DNA of 36,392 nucleotides, from the NCBI GenBank assembly GCA_021815805.1, contig JAKAZQ010000032.1, forward strand, positions 1 to 36,392, given 5' to 3'. A program made the translations under genes and the position numbers. Shown here in pieces: positions 23,261 through 33,017 of the stretch (the first letter of the stretch is position 1; every line of letters begins with the position of its first letter). Source of the DNA: Pseudomonadota bacterium. GTDB taxonomy: Bacteria; Pseudomonadota; Gammaproteobacteria; Burkholderiales; Burkholderiaceae_C. The notes beneath the pieces are model-generated. The model saw only the letters and a list, made by a program, of their open reading frames with translations, had not been told where the DNA came from and did no database searches.

Positions 23261-25153
23261 TCAACGCTTGGCCCCGGGCGCGGCGCCCGGCTTGGTGCTC
23301 GCGCCGGGCTTCCAGACCTGGCCGATCGACACCGACTGCAGGCGGCGGCGGCGCCCGTACCACAGGTTGACCAGGCCGCGCGAGAAGAACACCGCCGAGA
23401 ACATCGACGTCAGGATGCCCAGCACGTGCACCACGGCGAAGCCGCGCACCGCGCCGGAACCGAACACCAGCAGCGCCAGGCCGGCGATCAGCGTGGTCAC
23501 GTTGGAGTCCAGAATGGTCGCCCAGGCGCGCGCGTAGCCGGTGGCGATCGCCGCCTGCGCGCCGGCGCCGTTGCGCAGTTCCTCGCGAATGCGCTCGTTG
23601 ATCAGCACATTCGAGTCGATGGCCATGCCCAGCGCGAGGGCCATGGCGGCGATGCCCGGCAGGGTCAGCGTGGCCTGCAGCATCGACAGCAGGGCGACCA
23701 GCAGCAGCAGGTTGATCGCCAGCGCGATCGACGACACCGCGCCGAACAGCAGGTAGTACACGCACATGAACGCCACGATGGCGAGAAAGCCCCAGGTCAC
23801 CGAGTGGAAGCCCTGCGCGATGTTCTGCGCCCCCAGGCTCGGGCCGATGGTGCGCTCCTCGATGATCTGCATCGGCGCGGCCAGCGCGCCGGCGCGCAGC
23901 AGCAGCGCGACGTCGTTGGCTTCGGGAACCGTCATGTTGCCGGAGATCTGCACCCGTCCGCCGTCGATCTCGCTGCGCACCACCGGCGCGGTGACCACCT
24001 GCGCCTGGTGGCGGTCGATCAGCACCATCGCGATGCGCTTGCCGACGTTGGCCCGCGTGACGTCGGCGAAGATGCGCGAGCCGCGCGAGTCCAGCGTGAG
24101 GAACACGGCCGGCGCGTTGGTCTGCGGGTCGAAGCCGGGCTGCGCATCGGTCAGGTTCTGTCCGGTGAGCAGCACGTCGCGCTTGACCATCAGCGGGTTG
24201 CCGTCGCGATCGTAGAGCTTCTGGTCGCCTTCGGGCACCGGACCGGCGCCTGCCAGCGCGCTTAGCGCGGCCGGGCTGTCGTCGACCATGCGCACCTCCA
24301 GCGAGGCGGTGCGACCGAGGATGTCCTTGGCGCGCGCCGTATCCTGGATGCCGGGCAGTTCCACGACCACGCGATCACGCCCCTGCTGCTGGATCACCGG
24401 CTCGGCCACGCCGAGTTCGTTGATCCGGTTGTGCAGCGTGGTGATGTTCTGCTTGATCGCGTAGTCCTCGGTCTGCTGGATGGTGCGCGGGCTCAGGCGC
24501 AGCGTGATGCTGCCGCTCGAGGCCTGCGCGTCGATCAGCGCGTCGCCGGCGTTTTCGCGCACCAGCGGCAGCGCCGCGCGGAACATCTCGGGATCGTGGA
24601 ATTCCATGCGCACCGCATCGTCCACGCGCTTGAGTTCGCTGTAGCGCACGTCCTTGTCGCGCATCGCCGACTTCAGTTCCCCGGCGATGGAATCGAGTTT
24701 CTTGTGCAGCGCGGCCTGCATGTCGACCTGCAGCAGGAAGTGCACGCCACCGCGCAGGTCCAGCCCAAGGTACATCGGATGGGCGTGCAGGGCCGTCAGC
24801 CATGCCGGCGAGCGGCTCAGCAGGTTCACCGCGACGATGTACGAGGGCTGGTCCGGGTTCTTGTTCAGCGCATGGGCCAGCACCGCGCGCGCGCGCAGTT
24901 GCACGTCGGTGCTGCCGAAGCTGTAGTTCAGCGTCGCACCGTCGATCACCGCACGCTGCGCATGGATACCGTCGGCGGCGAGGATTTTCTCGCCTCGCTG
25001 CAGCAGCGCCGGGTCGGGGGCGTCGTGGCCAGGGTGCGCCGAGCTGATCTGCACCGCGGGCGCTTCGCCGTACAGGTTCGGCAGCGCGTACACGGCGCCG
25101 ACCACCAGTACGGCGACCATCAGGACATACTTCCACAGGGGGTAACGGTTCAT
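23261..25153 (-). CDS. secD: Protein translocase subunit SecD
   Basis: Inner-membrane partner of SecF, 630 residues, six membrane helices with a large periplasmic domain between the first two. Seen: N-terminal MNRYPLWKYVLMVAVLVVG, LGLDLRGGVHFLLQVDM, VELPGIQDTARAKDILGRTA, RAGALAAPMQIIEERTIGPS, and the C-terminal helices with MALALGMAIDSNVLINERIREEL. All are standard for proteobacterial SecD. Its ATG overlaps the stop of a small upstream ORF by ATGA. Part of the yajC-ORF-secD-secF unit. Confidence 0.97.
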   Translation of the reverse strand: MNRYPLWKYVLMVAVLVVGAVYALPNLYGEAPAVQISSAHPGHDAPDPALLQRGEKILAADGIHAQRAVIDGATLNYSFGSTDVQLRARAVLAHALNKNPDQPSYIVAVNLLSRSPAWLTALHAHPMYLGLDLRGGVHFLLQVDMQAALHKKLDSIAGELKSAMRDKDVRYSELKRVDDAVRMEFHDPEMFRAALPLVRENAGDALIDAQASSGSITLRLSPRTIQQTEDYAIKQNITTLHNRINELGVAEPVIQQQGRDRVVVELPGIQDTARAKDILGRTASLEVRMVDDSPAALSALAGAGPVPEGDQKLYDRDGNPLMVKRDVLLTGQNLTDAQPGFDPQTNAPAVFLTLDSRGSRIFADVTRANVGKRIAMVLIDRHQAQVVTAPVVRSEIDGGRVQISGNMTVPEANDVALLLRAGALAAPMQIIEERTIGPSLGAQNIAQGFHSVTWGFLAIVAFMCVYYLLFGAVSSIALAINLLLLVALLSMLQATLTLPGIAAMALALGMAIDSNVLINERIREELRNGAGAQAAIATGYARAWATILDSNVTTLIAGLALLVFGSGAVRGFAVVHVLGILTSMFSAVFFSRGLVNLWYGRRRRLQSVSIGQVWKPGASTKPGAAPGAKR

Positions 25154-25482
25154 GGCGATCCAGGTCGTCGGCGAGGCGTGGCGGAATGCTCGATCGGGTG
25201 CGCGGACGCGGCACGCGGGCGGCGCGCAAGATGCTGCGCGTCCGGCAAGGACATGTGAAGCGGGAGTCGCAGCGCGCCGCTGGTGATCGGAAGGCGCACC
25301 ACGGGCGCCGCCTGCACGCCCACGCTGCGCAGTTCCGGCCGGGGCGCGGCTTCAGCCGCGGGCGCCCGCGCTGCCGCAGCGGCCGGCGACGACCAGGCCG
25401 CGGCGAGCCGCGCCGCGACCGCCGGCCAGGCGAGCAGCGCAGGCGTCGCGCGGCGTCGGCAGGACAACGGCAGCAGGGTCAT
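25150..25482 (-). CDS. Hypothetical small protein between yajC and secD
   Basis: Open frame of 110 residues, rich in Ala, Pro and Arg. No family recognised. The first 30 residues (three arginines, then a moderately hydrophobic run LLAWPAVAARLAAAW) could be a signal peptide or anchor; the remainder contains SVGVQAAPVVRLPITSGALR. In its favour: it fills the gap between yajC and secD exactly, its stop overlaps the secD ATG as ATGA, and most of its codons end in G or C. Against it: no clear ribosome-binding site, basic low-complexity composition, and I know of no conserved gene at this place. Treat as uncertain. Confidence 0.45.
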   Translation of the reverse strand: MTLLPLSCRRRATPALLAWPAVAARLAAAWSSPAAAAARAPAAEAAPRPELRSVGVQAAPVVRLPITSGALRLPLHMSLPDAQHLARRPRAASAHPIEHSATPRRRPGSP

Positions 25483-25516
25483 GGAGGCGCGGGCTCCCGG
25501 CGTTGCGCGGGGAGGC

Positions 25517-25858
25517 TCAGGCGTCGAACTTCAGCGTGCCCTTGGGCAGCACGGTGCTCACCGCCGAGCGCTGCACCTGCACCTCGACCTTGCTGGCCAC
25601 TTCCAGTTGCAGGTAGTTTTCCCCCAGGCGGACCACGCGGCCGACCAGGCCGCCGCTGGTGACCACCTCGTCGCCCTTGGCCAGCGCCGCGATCATGGCG
25701 CGCACCTCCTTCTGGCGCTTCATCTGCGGACGGATCATGACCAGCCACAGGATCACGAACATCACCACCAGCGGAAGCACGTTGAGCAGGGTCGATTCGG
25801 CGCCGCCCTGCGAGGCGGCGGAGGCGGCATGGGCGACGGAAATCAGGTCGAGCGACAT
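25517..25858 (-). CDS. yajC: Sec translocon accessory protein YajC
   Basis: Single-span inner-membrane protein of 113 residues associated with SecDF. Seen: N-terminal SLDLISVAHAASA, the helix LLNVLPLVVMFVILWLVMI (about 25-43), then the family block RPQMKRQKEVRAMIAALAKG and GDEVVTSGGLVGRVVRLGEN. The ATG at 25858 has AGGA upstream and matches the usual N-terminus; a longer in-frame option to 25936 has no support. First gene of the secDF unit. A GACAAT on the minus strand at 25943-25948 may be its -10 element, with only a weak -35. Confidence 0.95.
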   Translation of the reverse strand: MSLDLISVAHAASAASQGGAESTLLNVLPLVVMFVILWLVMIRPQMKRQKEVRAMIAALAKGDEVVTSGGLVGRVVRLGENYLQLEVASKVEVQVQRSAVSTVLPKGTLKFDA

Positions 25859-26032
25859 GGTGATCCTGGGGAGTTGGTCCGTGGGGGCGCGGCGATCCTC
25901 GCGAAGCCCATAGGGCAGGCAGGGGCGTCGGCACAAAACCCGATTGTCGCAAATTCGGCGTGCGCCTCGCCTGCCGGGGGCTCGGCGGGCGGGCGCAGGG
26001 CCGCGTTCGCGCGGGCGGGCGCCGGCTCCCGG

Positions 26033-26806
26033 CTACCAGGGCGGCAGTACGCAGTGCCGCAGTGCAACACGAGCGTCGCGCCACGCCGGGTAGACCTCGG
26101 CCACCGCCGCCCAGAAGCGCGGGCCGTGGTTCATCTCGCGCAGGTGCGCGACCTCGTGCGCGACCACGTAATCGATGATCCGTGGTGAAAAATGCATCAG
26201 CCGCCAGTGCAGGCGGATGCGGCCGTCGGCGCCGGCGCTGCCCCAGCGGGTGCGCGCCGAACTCAGGCCGACCGCGCGTACCTGCACCCCGAGGCGCCGT
26301 GCGAACTCCTCGGCGCGCTGTGCGAACAGACAGCTCGCCTGGTCGCGCAACCAGGTCTCGGTCTGCTGGCGCAGACCCTGCGGGGAGCAGTCGGCCGACA
26401 GCGGCAGCAGCAGGCTGGCGGCATCCTGGCTCAGGTGGGCCCGTTCCACTGCCGCATCCAGGCGCAGCTGGACGACACCGCCGAGGTAGGGCAGGCGCGC
26501 GCCGTCGCCCCAGGCGATGCGCGCCAGGCGTTGCTCGCGCAGGCGTTGCTCGCGCAGGCGCAACTGGTGCAGTACCCAGTCGGTCTTGTCGGCCAGCACC
26601 TGTTCGATCTGTCCCAGGCTGACCCAGCGCGGCGCGCTCACGCGGACTCCGGCATCGTCGATGCGGATGCCCACGGACTTTCGCGTCGCGCGCTGCAGTT
26701 CGTAGCTGAAGCTCGCGGCGCCGTGGCCGAAGCGCCGCGTCGCGCGCGTGCCGGCGCCGGCCTCGGCGGGTTCGAACAGGTCGAACTGGAGCAGGCGCTG
26801 TTGCAT
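26033..26806 (-). CDS. YgjP-like zinc metallopeptidase (M48/DUF45)
   Basis: Protein of 257 residues in the DUF45/WLM metallopeptidase group. The zinc site is intact: VVAHEVAHLREMNHGPRFW (HExxH plus a third His) near the C-terminus, preceded by LSSARTRWGSAGADGRIRLHW, a conserved substrate-side block in YgjP proteins. The N-terminal domain includes SVGIRIDDAGVRVSAP, also typical. No signal peptide, so probably cytoplasmic. The ATG at 26806 is used; a GTG at 26815 would add three residues. A 15-bp tandem duplication (26526-26555) makes a repeated REQRL. It is last in the cluster running from phoH; physiological substrate unknown. Confidence 0.88.
   Translation of the reverse strand: MQQRLLQFDLFEPAEAGAGTRATRRFGHGAASFSYELQRATRKSVGIRIDDAGVRVSAPRWVSLGQIEQVLADKTDWVLHQLRLREQRLREQRLARIAWGDGARLPYLGGVVQLRLDAAVERAHLSQDAASLLLPLSADCSPQGLRQQTETWLRDQASCLFAQRAEEFARRLGVQVRAVGLSSARTRWGSAGADGRIRLHWRLMHFSPRIIDYVVAHEVAHLREMNHGPRFWAAVAEVYPAWRDARVALRHCVLPPW
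26526..26555. repeat. In-frame 15-bp tandem duplication in the metallopeptidase gene
   Basis: Unit AGGCGTTGCTCGCGC occurs twice in succession and adds five residues (REQRL) to a charged helix. It looks like a replication-slippage product. Confidence 0.85.
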
Positions 26807-26833
26807 CGTGTGCACGGGCCGCCGTACGCCGAC

Positions 26834-27640
26834 TCAGGCGCGTGCTGCCGCGTCGGCGGCGTCGGGGTAGGCCTGCGGATCCAGACGGCGCATTTCCGAC
26901 TCGATCCATTGCTGCACGCGGGCGTTGAGCCCGGCGGCGCCGTCGGCGCCGACCGCCAGCGGCGCCCCGATGGATACGTCGACCACGCCAGGGCGCTTGA
27001 CGAAAGCCTGGCGCGGCCAGCAGCGCGCCGAGGTCACGGCCACCGGGATCACCGGCACGCCGGTGACCTGCGCCAGTTTCGCGCCCCCCTGCTTGTACTG
27101 TCCCTGGCTGCCCCGCGCCGTGCGCGTGCCTTCCGGGAACATCACGATCCAGTACCCCTGCTCGAGCAGTCGGGCGCCCTGCTGCTGCAGGCGCCCGAAC
27201 GCCTGGGTGCCCCGACTGCGGTCGATGTGCACCATGTCCAGGCGCCCGAGCGCCCAGCCGAAGAACGGCACGCGCAGCAGTTCGCGCTTGAACACGTAGC
27301 TGAGCGGGCGCGGCAGCAGCAGCGGCAGCGCCAGGGTCTCCCACGCCGACTGATGCTTGACCAGCACGATGGCCGGCCCCTGCGGCAGGTTGTCGAGGCC
27401 GTGCAGGCGCCAGCGGATGCCGCAGATGCCACGCGCGCCGTACAGCGCCAGCCAGGCCCAGCCGACGCAGAAGCGGTACAGCGGTCGTCCGCGCAGCACC
27501 AGCGAAAGCAGCAGCGCCGCCAAGGCGTAGGGAACGACCGTGGCGATCAGCCAGGCCATGTACAGCGTCGAGCGTGCGCGCGCCGCCAGCGACGCACGCG
27601 GCGTGCCGCTGGCGCGGGGCGGGGTCTGGTGCGGGCGCAT
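26834..27640 (-). CDS. plsC: 1-acyl-sn-glycerol-3-phosphate acyltransferase
   Basis: Inner-membrane enzyme of 268 residues that acylates lysophosphatidic acid to phosphatidic acid in phospholipid synthesis. N-terminal hydrophobic segments (about 27-75) precede the acyltransferase domain: motif I as KHQSAWETL, where Glu stands at the usual Asp position (my recollection is that many betaproteobacterial PlsC share this), FKRELLRVPFFGWALG, MFPEGTRT (motif III) and VPVIPVAVTS (motif IV). Starts 17 nt after gmhB. The 27 residues before the first membrane segment are basic and poorly conserved in kind; Met28 is an alternative start. Confidence 0.94.
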   Translation of the reverse strand: MRPHQTPPRASGTPRASLAARARSTLYMAWLIATVVPYALAALLLSLVLRGRPLYRFCVGWAWLALYGARGICGIRWRLHGLDNLPQGPAIVLVKHQSAWETLALPLLLPRPLSYVFKRELLRVPFFGWALGRLDMVHIDRSRGTQAFGRLQQQGARLLEQGYWIVMFPEGTRTARGSQGQYKQGGAKLAQVTGVPVIPVAVTSARCWPRQAFVKRPGVVDVSIGAPLAVGADGAAGLNARVQQWIESEMRRLDPQAYPDAADAAARA

Positions 27641-27657
27641 GGCGAGCGGTGAGGGCT

Positions 27658-28212
27658 TCAGGAGCCGGCCGGCTGCGCCAGCAGCCAGTCGGCGAAACCG
27701 GCCAGGTCGTCATGCACCAGCGTGCCCTGCGGCAGCGGCGTCTGGGCCGCCAGTGCGCGTTCACCCTTGCCGCTGCGCACCAGGTGCAACTGGCAGCCCA
27801 CGGCCTGCGCCGCCTGCAGGTCGCGCACGCTGTCGCCGACCATCGGCACGCCGCGCAGGTCGTCGAGCCCGAAGCGTCGCGCGATGTCGCGCAGCAGTCC
27901 CGGGCGCGGCTTGCGGCAGTCGCAATGATCCTCCGGAGCGTGCGGACAGAAGAAGATGGCGTCGATGCGCCCGCCGGCGGCGTGCACGGCACGCTGCAGC
28001 TTCAGGTGGATGGCGTTGAGGGTGCTCATGTCGAAGAGGCCGCGTCCGAGCCCCGACTGGTTGGTCGCCACCACCACGCGCCAGCCCTCGCGATGCAGGC
28101 GCGCCAGGGCCTCGATGCTGCCCGGCAGCGCCACCCACTCGTCCGGTGATTTGACGTAGTCGTCGCGATCCTCGTTGATCACGCCGTCGCGGTCGATGAC
28201 CAGCAGCTTCAT
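27658..28212 (-). CDS. gmhB: D-glycero-beta-D-manno-heptose-1,7-bisphosphate 7-phosphatase
   Basis: HAD-family phosphatase of 184 residues in ADP-heptose synthesis for the lipopolysaccharide core. Seen: motif I LLVIDRDGVINED, motif II ATNQSGLGRG, the zinc-binding CPHAPEDHCDCRKPRPG characteristic of GmhB, and motif IV MVGDSVRDLQAA. Cytoplasmic. It lies between glyS (24 nt) and plsC (17 nt), an arrangement common in Burkholderiales, so it is probably co-transcribed with them. Confidence 0.95.
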   Translation of the reverse strand: MKLLVIDRDGVINEDRDDYVKSPDEWVALPGSIEALARLHREGWRVVVATNQSGLGRGLFDMSTLNAIHLKLQRAVHAAGGRIDAIFFCPHAPEDHCDCRKPRPGLLRDIARRFGLDDLRGVPMVGDSVRDLQAAQAVGCQLHLVRSGKGERALAAQTPLPQGTLVHDDLAGFADWLLAQPAGS

Positions 28213-28236
28213 GGAGTCCCCTCGTCGCCGTCGGCG

Positions 28237-30357
28237 TCAGGCGGCAAGGCGCGACAGGTCGGCGACCTGGCGCATGGCCTGTTGCAACTGCTCGAGCAGG
28301 GCCAGGCGGTTGGCACGCAGCGCCGCATCCTCGGCATTCACCATGACATGGTCGAAGAATTGATCCACCGGCGCCTTCAGCGCGGCCAGGCAGCGCAGCG
28401 CGCCGGCATGGTCGCCGTCGGCATGCGCCGCCTGCGCCAGCGGCAGCACGTCGCGCAGCGCCTGCGCCAACGCCTGCTCGGCGGGCTCGCGCAGCAGTTG
28501 CTGCGACAGCGGCGCCGCGCCGGCGGTCGCGGATTTCTTCAGGATGTTGCCGACCCGCTTGTTCGCCGCGGCCAGCGCCTGCGCCTCCGGCAGCGCGCCG
28601 AACGCGCGCACCGCGTCGAGGCGCGCGACCACATCGCCGAGCCACTGCGGGCGCAGCACGAGCACGGCATCGATCTGCTGCGCCGAGTAGCCCTGCTCAC
28701 GCAGCAGGTTGGCCATGCGCTCGAACATGAAGTCCGCCACCGCCTGCTGCGGCGACTCGAAGCGCTCGATCCCGGCGAAGGCCTCGCACGCCGCTGCCAG
28801 CACCTCGTCGACCGGCCACGCCGCCGATTCCCGCGGACGCTCCATGAGCATGCGTACCACGCCCAGCGCGTGCCTGCGCAACGCGAAGGGGTCCTTGTCC
28901 CCGCTGGGTCGCTCGCCGATGCCCCACAGGCCGCACAGGGTCTCCAGTTTGTCGGCCAGGGCGAGGCACAGGCCAGCGGCGCCGCGCGGCAGCTCGTCGC
29001 CGGCGAAGCGCGGACGGTAGTGATCCTCGATGGCCTCGGCGACGCCGGCCGCAAGCCCGTCGTGCAGCGCGTAGTAGCGCCCCATGGTGCCCTGCAGTTC
29101 CGGGAACTCTCCGACCATTTCGGTCAGCAGGTCGGTCTTGGCGAGCGTGGCCGCGAGTTCCACCGCCGGCACCAGCGCCGCATCCAGCCGGCGCGCCAGC
29201 GCGACGGCGATGCTGCGCACGCGCTGCATGCGCTGGGCCTGCGTGCCCAGGCGCGCGTGATAGACGACGCGGGCCAGCCCCGGTACCCGCTGCTGCAGCG
29301 ACTGCTTGCGGTCCTGGTCGAAAAAGAAGCGGGCATCGGCGAGGCGTGGGCGCACGACGCGCTGGTTGCCCTCAATCACCGCCGAAGGATCCTCGGGGTC
29401 GATGTTGCTGACGACCAGGAAGCGATGGCTCAGGCGCCCCTGCGCGTCGAGCAGCGGAAAGTACTTCTGGTTCGCCTTCATGGTCAGGATCAGGCACTCC
29501 TGCGGCACCTCCAGGTACTCCGGATCGAAGCGGCAGGCGAGCACGCGCGGCTTCTCGACCAGCGCGCACACCTCGTCGAGCAGCGCGTCGTCATGCAGCG
29601 GGCGCAGCCCGTCGCCGAGTTCGCGCGCCGCCTGCTCGAGCTGATCGACGATGCGCGCGCGGCGGCGCTCGAAGCTCGCGATCACGCCGCCGCGTTCCTG
29701 CAGCGCGCGCTCGTAGTCGTCGGCATGCGCCAGTTCGACGGGGTCGGCGAGCGCCTCGAAGCGGTGGCCGCGGGTGCTGCGCCCGGCCTGCAGGCCGAGT
29801 GCCTGCACCGGCACGATGTCGGCGCCATGCAGGGCCAGCAGCCCGTGCGCCGGGCGCACGAAGCGAACGGTGCTCCAGCCGTCGTCGAGCTGATAGCTCA
29901 TGAGCTTCGGAATCGGCAATTCGGCGAGCGTGTCGTCGAGGGCGCGCTGCAGGCCGTCGGCCAGGCTGGCGCCGGGTACCACGGTGTCGAGGAACAGCGT
30001 GCGCGCCTTGCCTTCGCCCTGCGCCTGCACCCGCTCGGCGGCCTGGTCGCCCAGGCCCAGCGCGCCCAGCTTCTTGCGCAGCGCGGGTGTCGCCCGGCCG
30101 TCGGCATCCAGGCCGACCGAGGCGGGCATCAGCTTGATGCGCTGCGCGCGGTCGGCCGCGCGCGGCAGCACGGAGCCGATGTGCGCGGCCAGGCGCCGCG
30201 GGCTGGCGAAGGCAGTGACCTGGGACGGCTCGTGCAGCAGGCCCTGCTGGCGCAGCGCCTCGCTCACGCCGGCGGCGAAGGCGCGGCCGAGTTGTGCAAG
30301 GGCTTTCGGCGGCAATTCCTCGACGAACAGTTCGACAAGCAGGTTTCGGGCGGTCAT
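28237..30357 (-). CDS. glyS: Glycine--tRNA ligase beta subunit
   Basis: Beta subunit (706 residues) of the alpha2beta2 bacterial glycyl-tRNA synthetase; it supplies tRNA recognition and is required for charging. Seen: LLVELFVEELPPKALAQLG at the N-terminus, SYQLDDGWSTVRFVRPAHG, LEVPQECLILTMKANQKYFP, RLADARFFFDQDRKQSL and a C-terminal anticodon-binding-like region with NRLALLEQLQQAMRQVADLS. Length is close to the E. coli subunit. It lies 57 nt downstream of glyQ on the same strand. Confidence 0.97.
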   Translation of the reverse strand: MTARNLLVELFVEELPPKALAQLGRAFAAGVSEALRQQGLLHEPSQVTAFASPRRLAAHIGSVLPRAADRAQRIKLMPASVGLDADGRATPALRKKLGALGLGDQAAERVQAQGEGKARTLFLDTVVPGASLADGLQRALDDTLAELPIPKLMSYQLDDGWSTVRFVRPAHGLLALHGADIVPVQALGLQAGRSTRGHRFEALADPVELAHADDYERALQERGGVIASFERRRARIVDQLEQAARELGDGLRPLHDDALLDEVCALVEKPRVLACRFDPEYLEVPQECLILTMKANQKYFPLLDAQGRLSHRFLVVSNIDPEDPSAVIEGNQRVVRPRLADARFFFDQDRKQSLQQRVPGLARVVYHARLGTQAQRMQRVRSIAVALARRLDAALVPAVELAATLAKTDLLTEMVGEFPELQGTMGRYYALHDGLAAGVAEAIEDHYRPRFAGDELPRGAAGLCLALADKLETLCGLWGIGERPSGDKDPFALRRHALGVVRMLMERPRESAAWPVDEVLAAACEAFAGIERFESPQQAVADFMFERMANLLREQGYSAQQIDAVLVLRPQWLGDVVARLDAVRAFGALPEAQALAAANKRVGNILKKSATAGAAPLSQQLLREPAEQALAQALRDVLPLAQAAHADGDHAGALRCLAALKAPVDQFFDHVMVNAEDAALRANRLALLEQLQQAMRQVADLSRLAA

Positions 30358-30414
30358 GGCAAGCGAATGGGGGACACGGGGCGGCGGCGCGCGGCCTGCG
30401 CGCGGCGGGCGCGC

Positions 30415-31359
30415 TCAGGCGGCGGATTTCGGCGCCAGTTCGACCGCGCTCTGCTCGGCCCACGCCGGCGGTGCCAGCGGGAAGCCCAGGCGTGCACGGC
30501 TGTGCAGGTATTCCTGCGCGACGGCACGCGCCAGGTTGCGGATGCGCCCGATGTAGGCGGCCCGCTCGGTGACCGAGATGGCGCCGCGCGCATCCAGCAG
30601 ATTGAAAGTGTGCGCGCACTTCAGCACCTGCTCGTACGCCGGCAGCGCCAGCTTGTGCTCGATGAGGTGCTGCGCCTGGCGCTCGTGCGCATCGAAGGCG
30701 TGCTGCAGGAAGCCGGCATCGCTGTGCTCGAAGTTGTAGGTGCTCTGCTCGACCTCGTTCTGGTGGAACACGTCGCGGTAGCGCAGCGCGCGGGTCACGC
30801 CGGCGACGCGTGTCTCGGTCCACAGCAGGTCGTACACGCTTTGCACACCCTGCAGGTACATGGCCAGGCGCTCGAGGCCGTAGGTGATCTCGCCGGTGAT
30901 GGGCTTGCAGTCGATGCCGCCGACCTGCTGGAAATAGGTGAACTGGGTCACTTCCATGCCGTTGAGCCAGACTTCCCAGCCCAGGCCCCAGGCGCCGAGG
31001 GTCGGGTTCTCCCAGTCGTCCTCGACGAAACGGATGTCGTTGCGCTGCAGGTCGAGGCCGAGCGCGCGCAGGCTGCCCAGATACAGGTCGAGGATGTCGG
31101 CCGGAGCCGGCTTGAGCACCACCTGGAACTGGTAATAGTGCTGCAGGCGGTTCGGGTTGTCGCCGTAGCGGCCGTCCTTCGGGCGCCGGCTGGGCTGCAC
31201 GTAGGCCGCGTTCCACGGCTCGGGGCCGATGGCGCGCAGGAAAGTGGCGGTATGGCTGGTGCCCGCGCCGACCTCCATGTCGTAGGGCTGCAGCAGCGCA
31301 CAACCCTGTTCGGCCCAATAGGTTTGCAGGCGGAGGATGATTTGCTGGAAAGTGAGCAT
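30415..31359 (-). CDS. glyQ: Glycine--tRNA ligase alpha subunit
   Basis: Catalytic class II synthetase subunit of 314 residues. Seen: [91 protein letters not shown] and [17 protein letters not shown], the near-invariant GlyQ blocks. The ATG at 31359 matches family N-termini. It is 50 nt downstream of lnt; glyS follows. Confidence 0.98.
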   Translation of the reverse strand: MLTFQQIILRLQTYWAEQGCALLQPYDMEVGAGTSHTATFLRAIGPEPWNAAYVQPSRRPKDGRYGDNPNRLQHYYQFQVVLKPAPADILDLYLGSLRALGLDLQRNDIRFVEDDWENPTLGAWGLGWEVWLNGMEVTQFTYFQQVGGIDCKPITGEITYGLERLAMYLQGVQSVYDLLWTETRVAGVTRALRYRDVFHQNEVEQSTYNFEHSDAGFLQHAFDAHERQAQHLIEHKLALPAYEQVLKCAHTFNLLDARGAISVTERAAYIGRIRNLARAVAQEYLHSRARLGFPLAPPAWAEQSAVELAPKSAA

Positions 31360-31409
31360 GGCGGGGGAGCGGACGGGGCCGGCGATCGCCGCGGGCGCGC
31401 CGGGCAAGG

Positions 31410-33017
31410 TCAGTCGCGGATTGTAGGCAGCCGCCGGGTCGACGCCGCGCCGAGCAGCAGGGCCAGCAGGCCGAGCAGGATCACCGGCGCATGGCCGAAG
31501 CGCGATGCCAGCCAGGCATAGGGGGTGATGCCGCTGCTGGGCTGCACGCTTCCCAGCAGCACCCCGGCGGTGTACGGGGCGAGTTGCGCGGTGACGCGTC
31601 CGCGTGCGTCGATGATCGCGGTCACCCCGGTGTTCGTGGCGCGGATGCTCGGCAGCTGGAATTCCAGCGAGCGCATGCGCGCGATCGCCAGGTGCTGCGG
31701 CAGCACCACGGTGTCGCCGAACCAGGCCAGGTCGGTGAGATTGGCGATCACGTTCGGCGCATCGGCCGCATCGCGAAAGCGCTGCGCCAGTTGTTCCCCG
31801 AACAGATCCTCGTAGCAGATGGTCGGCGCGATGCGCCGCCCCTTCACCACGAACGACGGCTGGTTGAGGCGTCCGCGCGCGAAGTCTCCCAGCGGCATGT
31901 TCATCAGGCGCACGAACCAGTGGAATCCGTAGGGGATGAACTCCCCGAACGGCACGAGGTGGGCCTTGTCGTAGCGATAGGCCTGCGCGCCGCCGAGCCC
32001 GATCACGCTGTTGGTGTATGCGTCGACGCCGCGGGTCAGCGGAATGCCGACCAGCGCGCGCGTCCCGTGGGCGCGCAGGTCGTGTTGCAGTCCCTGCACG
32101 AACCCCGCGGGGAGATCCCCGGGCAGCACGGGCAGCGCGGTCTCCGGCGTGACGATCAGGTCGGTGCGCAGGTGGCGCAGCCAGTTGCCATAGAGCTGCA
32201 GTGTCGGTGCCAGGCGTTCCGGGCGGAATTTCTGGCTTTGCGCAATGTCGCCCTGCAGCAGCGCCACGCGCAATGGCGCTCCGTCGGCATGCGTCCAGCG
32301 CGTGGATCCTGCGCGCGCCGCGCCGAGGGCCAGTACCAGCAGCAGCGCCACCGCGAGCGCGCTGCCGCGCAGGTTGAGCTGGGTCGGAAGCGCCAGCAGC
32401 GCGGCGAGCAGCACGGCGACGAACCCCACGCCATGGACTCCGAGCAGCGGGGCGACGCCGGCCAGCGGGCCGCCGACCTGGCTGTAGCCCACGGCCAGCC
32501 ACGGAAAGCCCGTGAACACGGTGCCGCGCAGGACTTCGCCCAGGGTCCAGGCTCCCGCCAGCGCACCGGCCGCGCCGAGGCCGCGCATCAACGACCACGG
32601 GGCGCGCGTGGCAGGCGGGGCCAGCGCCGCGGCCAGCGCGCAGGCGGCAGCCGGGTAGAGCGCCAGGTACAGGCTGAACAGCAACACCGCGCCGGCGGCC
32701 AGCGGCGCCGGCATGCCGCCGTATACGGCCATGCTGATGTACAGCCACCACAGTCCGCCGGCGAACCAGGCGACGCCGAACACCAGTCCGAGCAGCGCGC
32801 CACGCCGAGCCCGCGCCATCGCGGTGGGCAGCGGCGCGCGCCACAGCAATGCCGCGAACGCGGCCAGCGCAAGTACGGCCAGCCCCGCCGCATGGCTGCG
32901 CCCGAACGCTTGCGCCAGCAGCAGGCCGCAGCCGCCGGCCAGCCAGTACGGGCGTGCCAGCGCCCGCGACAGCAGGGCGCGCGGCCGCGCCACCGCGCGC
33001 GTCGTCGCCTCAGGCAT
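31410..33017 (-). CDS. lnt: Apolipoprotein N-acyltransferase
   Basis: Inner-membrane enzyme of 535 residues that adds the third acyl chain to lipoproteins, needed by the MltA- and MliC-type lipoproteins in this window. Several N-terminal membrane segments precede the nitrilase-like periplasmic domain with the triad: [11 protein letters not shown] (Glu), [16 protein letters not shown] (Lys) and [11 protein letters not shown] (Cys). A last membrane helix ends the protein. The start overlaps ybeY by 8 nt. In related genomes a corC gene often lies between ybeY and lnt; it is absent here. Confidence 0.95.
   Translation of the reverse strand: MPEATTRAVARPRALLSRALARPYWLAGGCGLLLAQAFGRSHAAGLAVLALAAFAALLWRAPLPTAMARARRGALLGLVFGVAWFAGGLWWLYISMAVYGGMPAPLAAGAVLLFSLYLALYPAAACALAAALAPPATRAPWSLMRGLGAAGALAGAWTLGEVLRGTVFTGFPWLAVGYSQVGGPLAGVAPLLGVHGVGFVAVLLAALLALPTQLNLRGSALAVALLLVLALGAARAGSTRWTHADGAPLRVALLQGDIAQSQKFRPERLAPTLQLYGNWLRHLRTDLIVTPETALPVLPGDLPAGFVQGLQHDLRAHGTRALVGIPLTRGVDAYTNSVIGLGGAQAYRYDKAHLVPFGEFIPYGFHWFVRLMNMPLGDFARGRLNQPSFVVKGRRIAPTICYEDLFGEQLAQRFRDAADAPNVIANLTDLAWFGDTVVLPQHLAIARMRSLEFQLPSIRATNTGVTAIIDARGRVTAQLAPYTAGVLLGSVQPSSGITPYAWLASRFGHAPVILLGLLALLLGAASTRRLPTIRD

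Noticed and set aside
25859-26032. Intrinsic terminator after the metallopeptidase gene
   Set aside because: GC-rich partial hairpins are present but no U-tract follows.
28282-31521. A 1079-codon plus-strand frame opposite glyS and glyQ
   Set aside because: Antisense shadow of two well-conserved synthetase genes, with no domains of its own.
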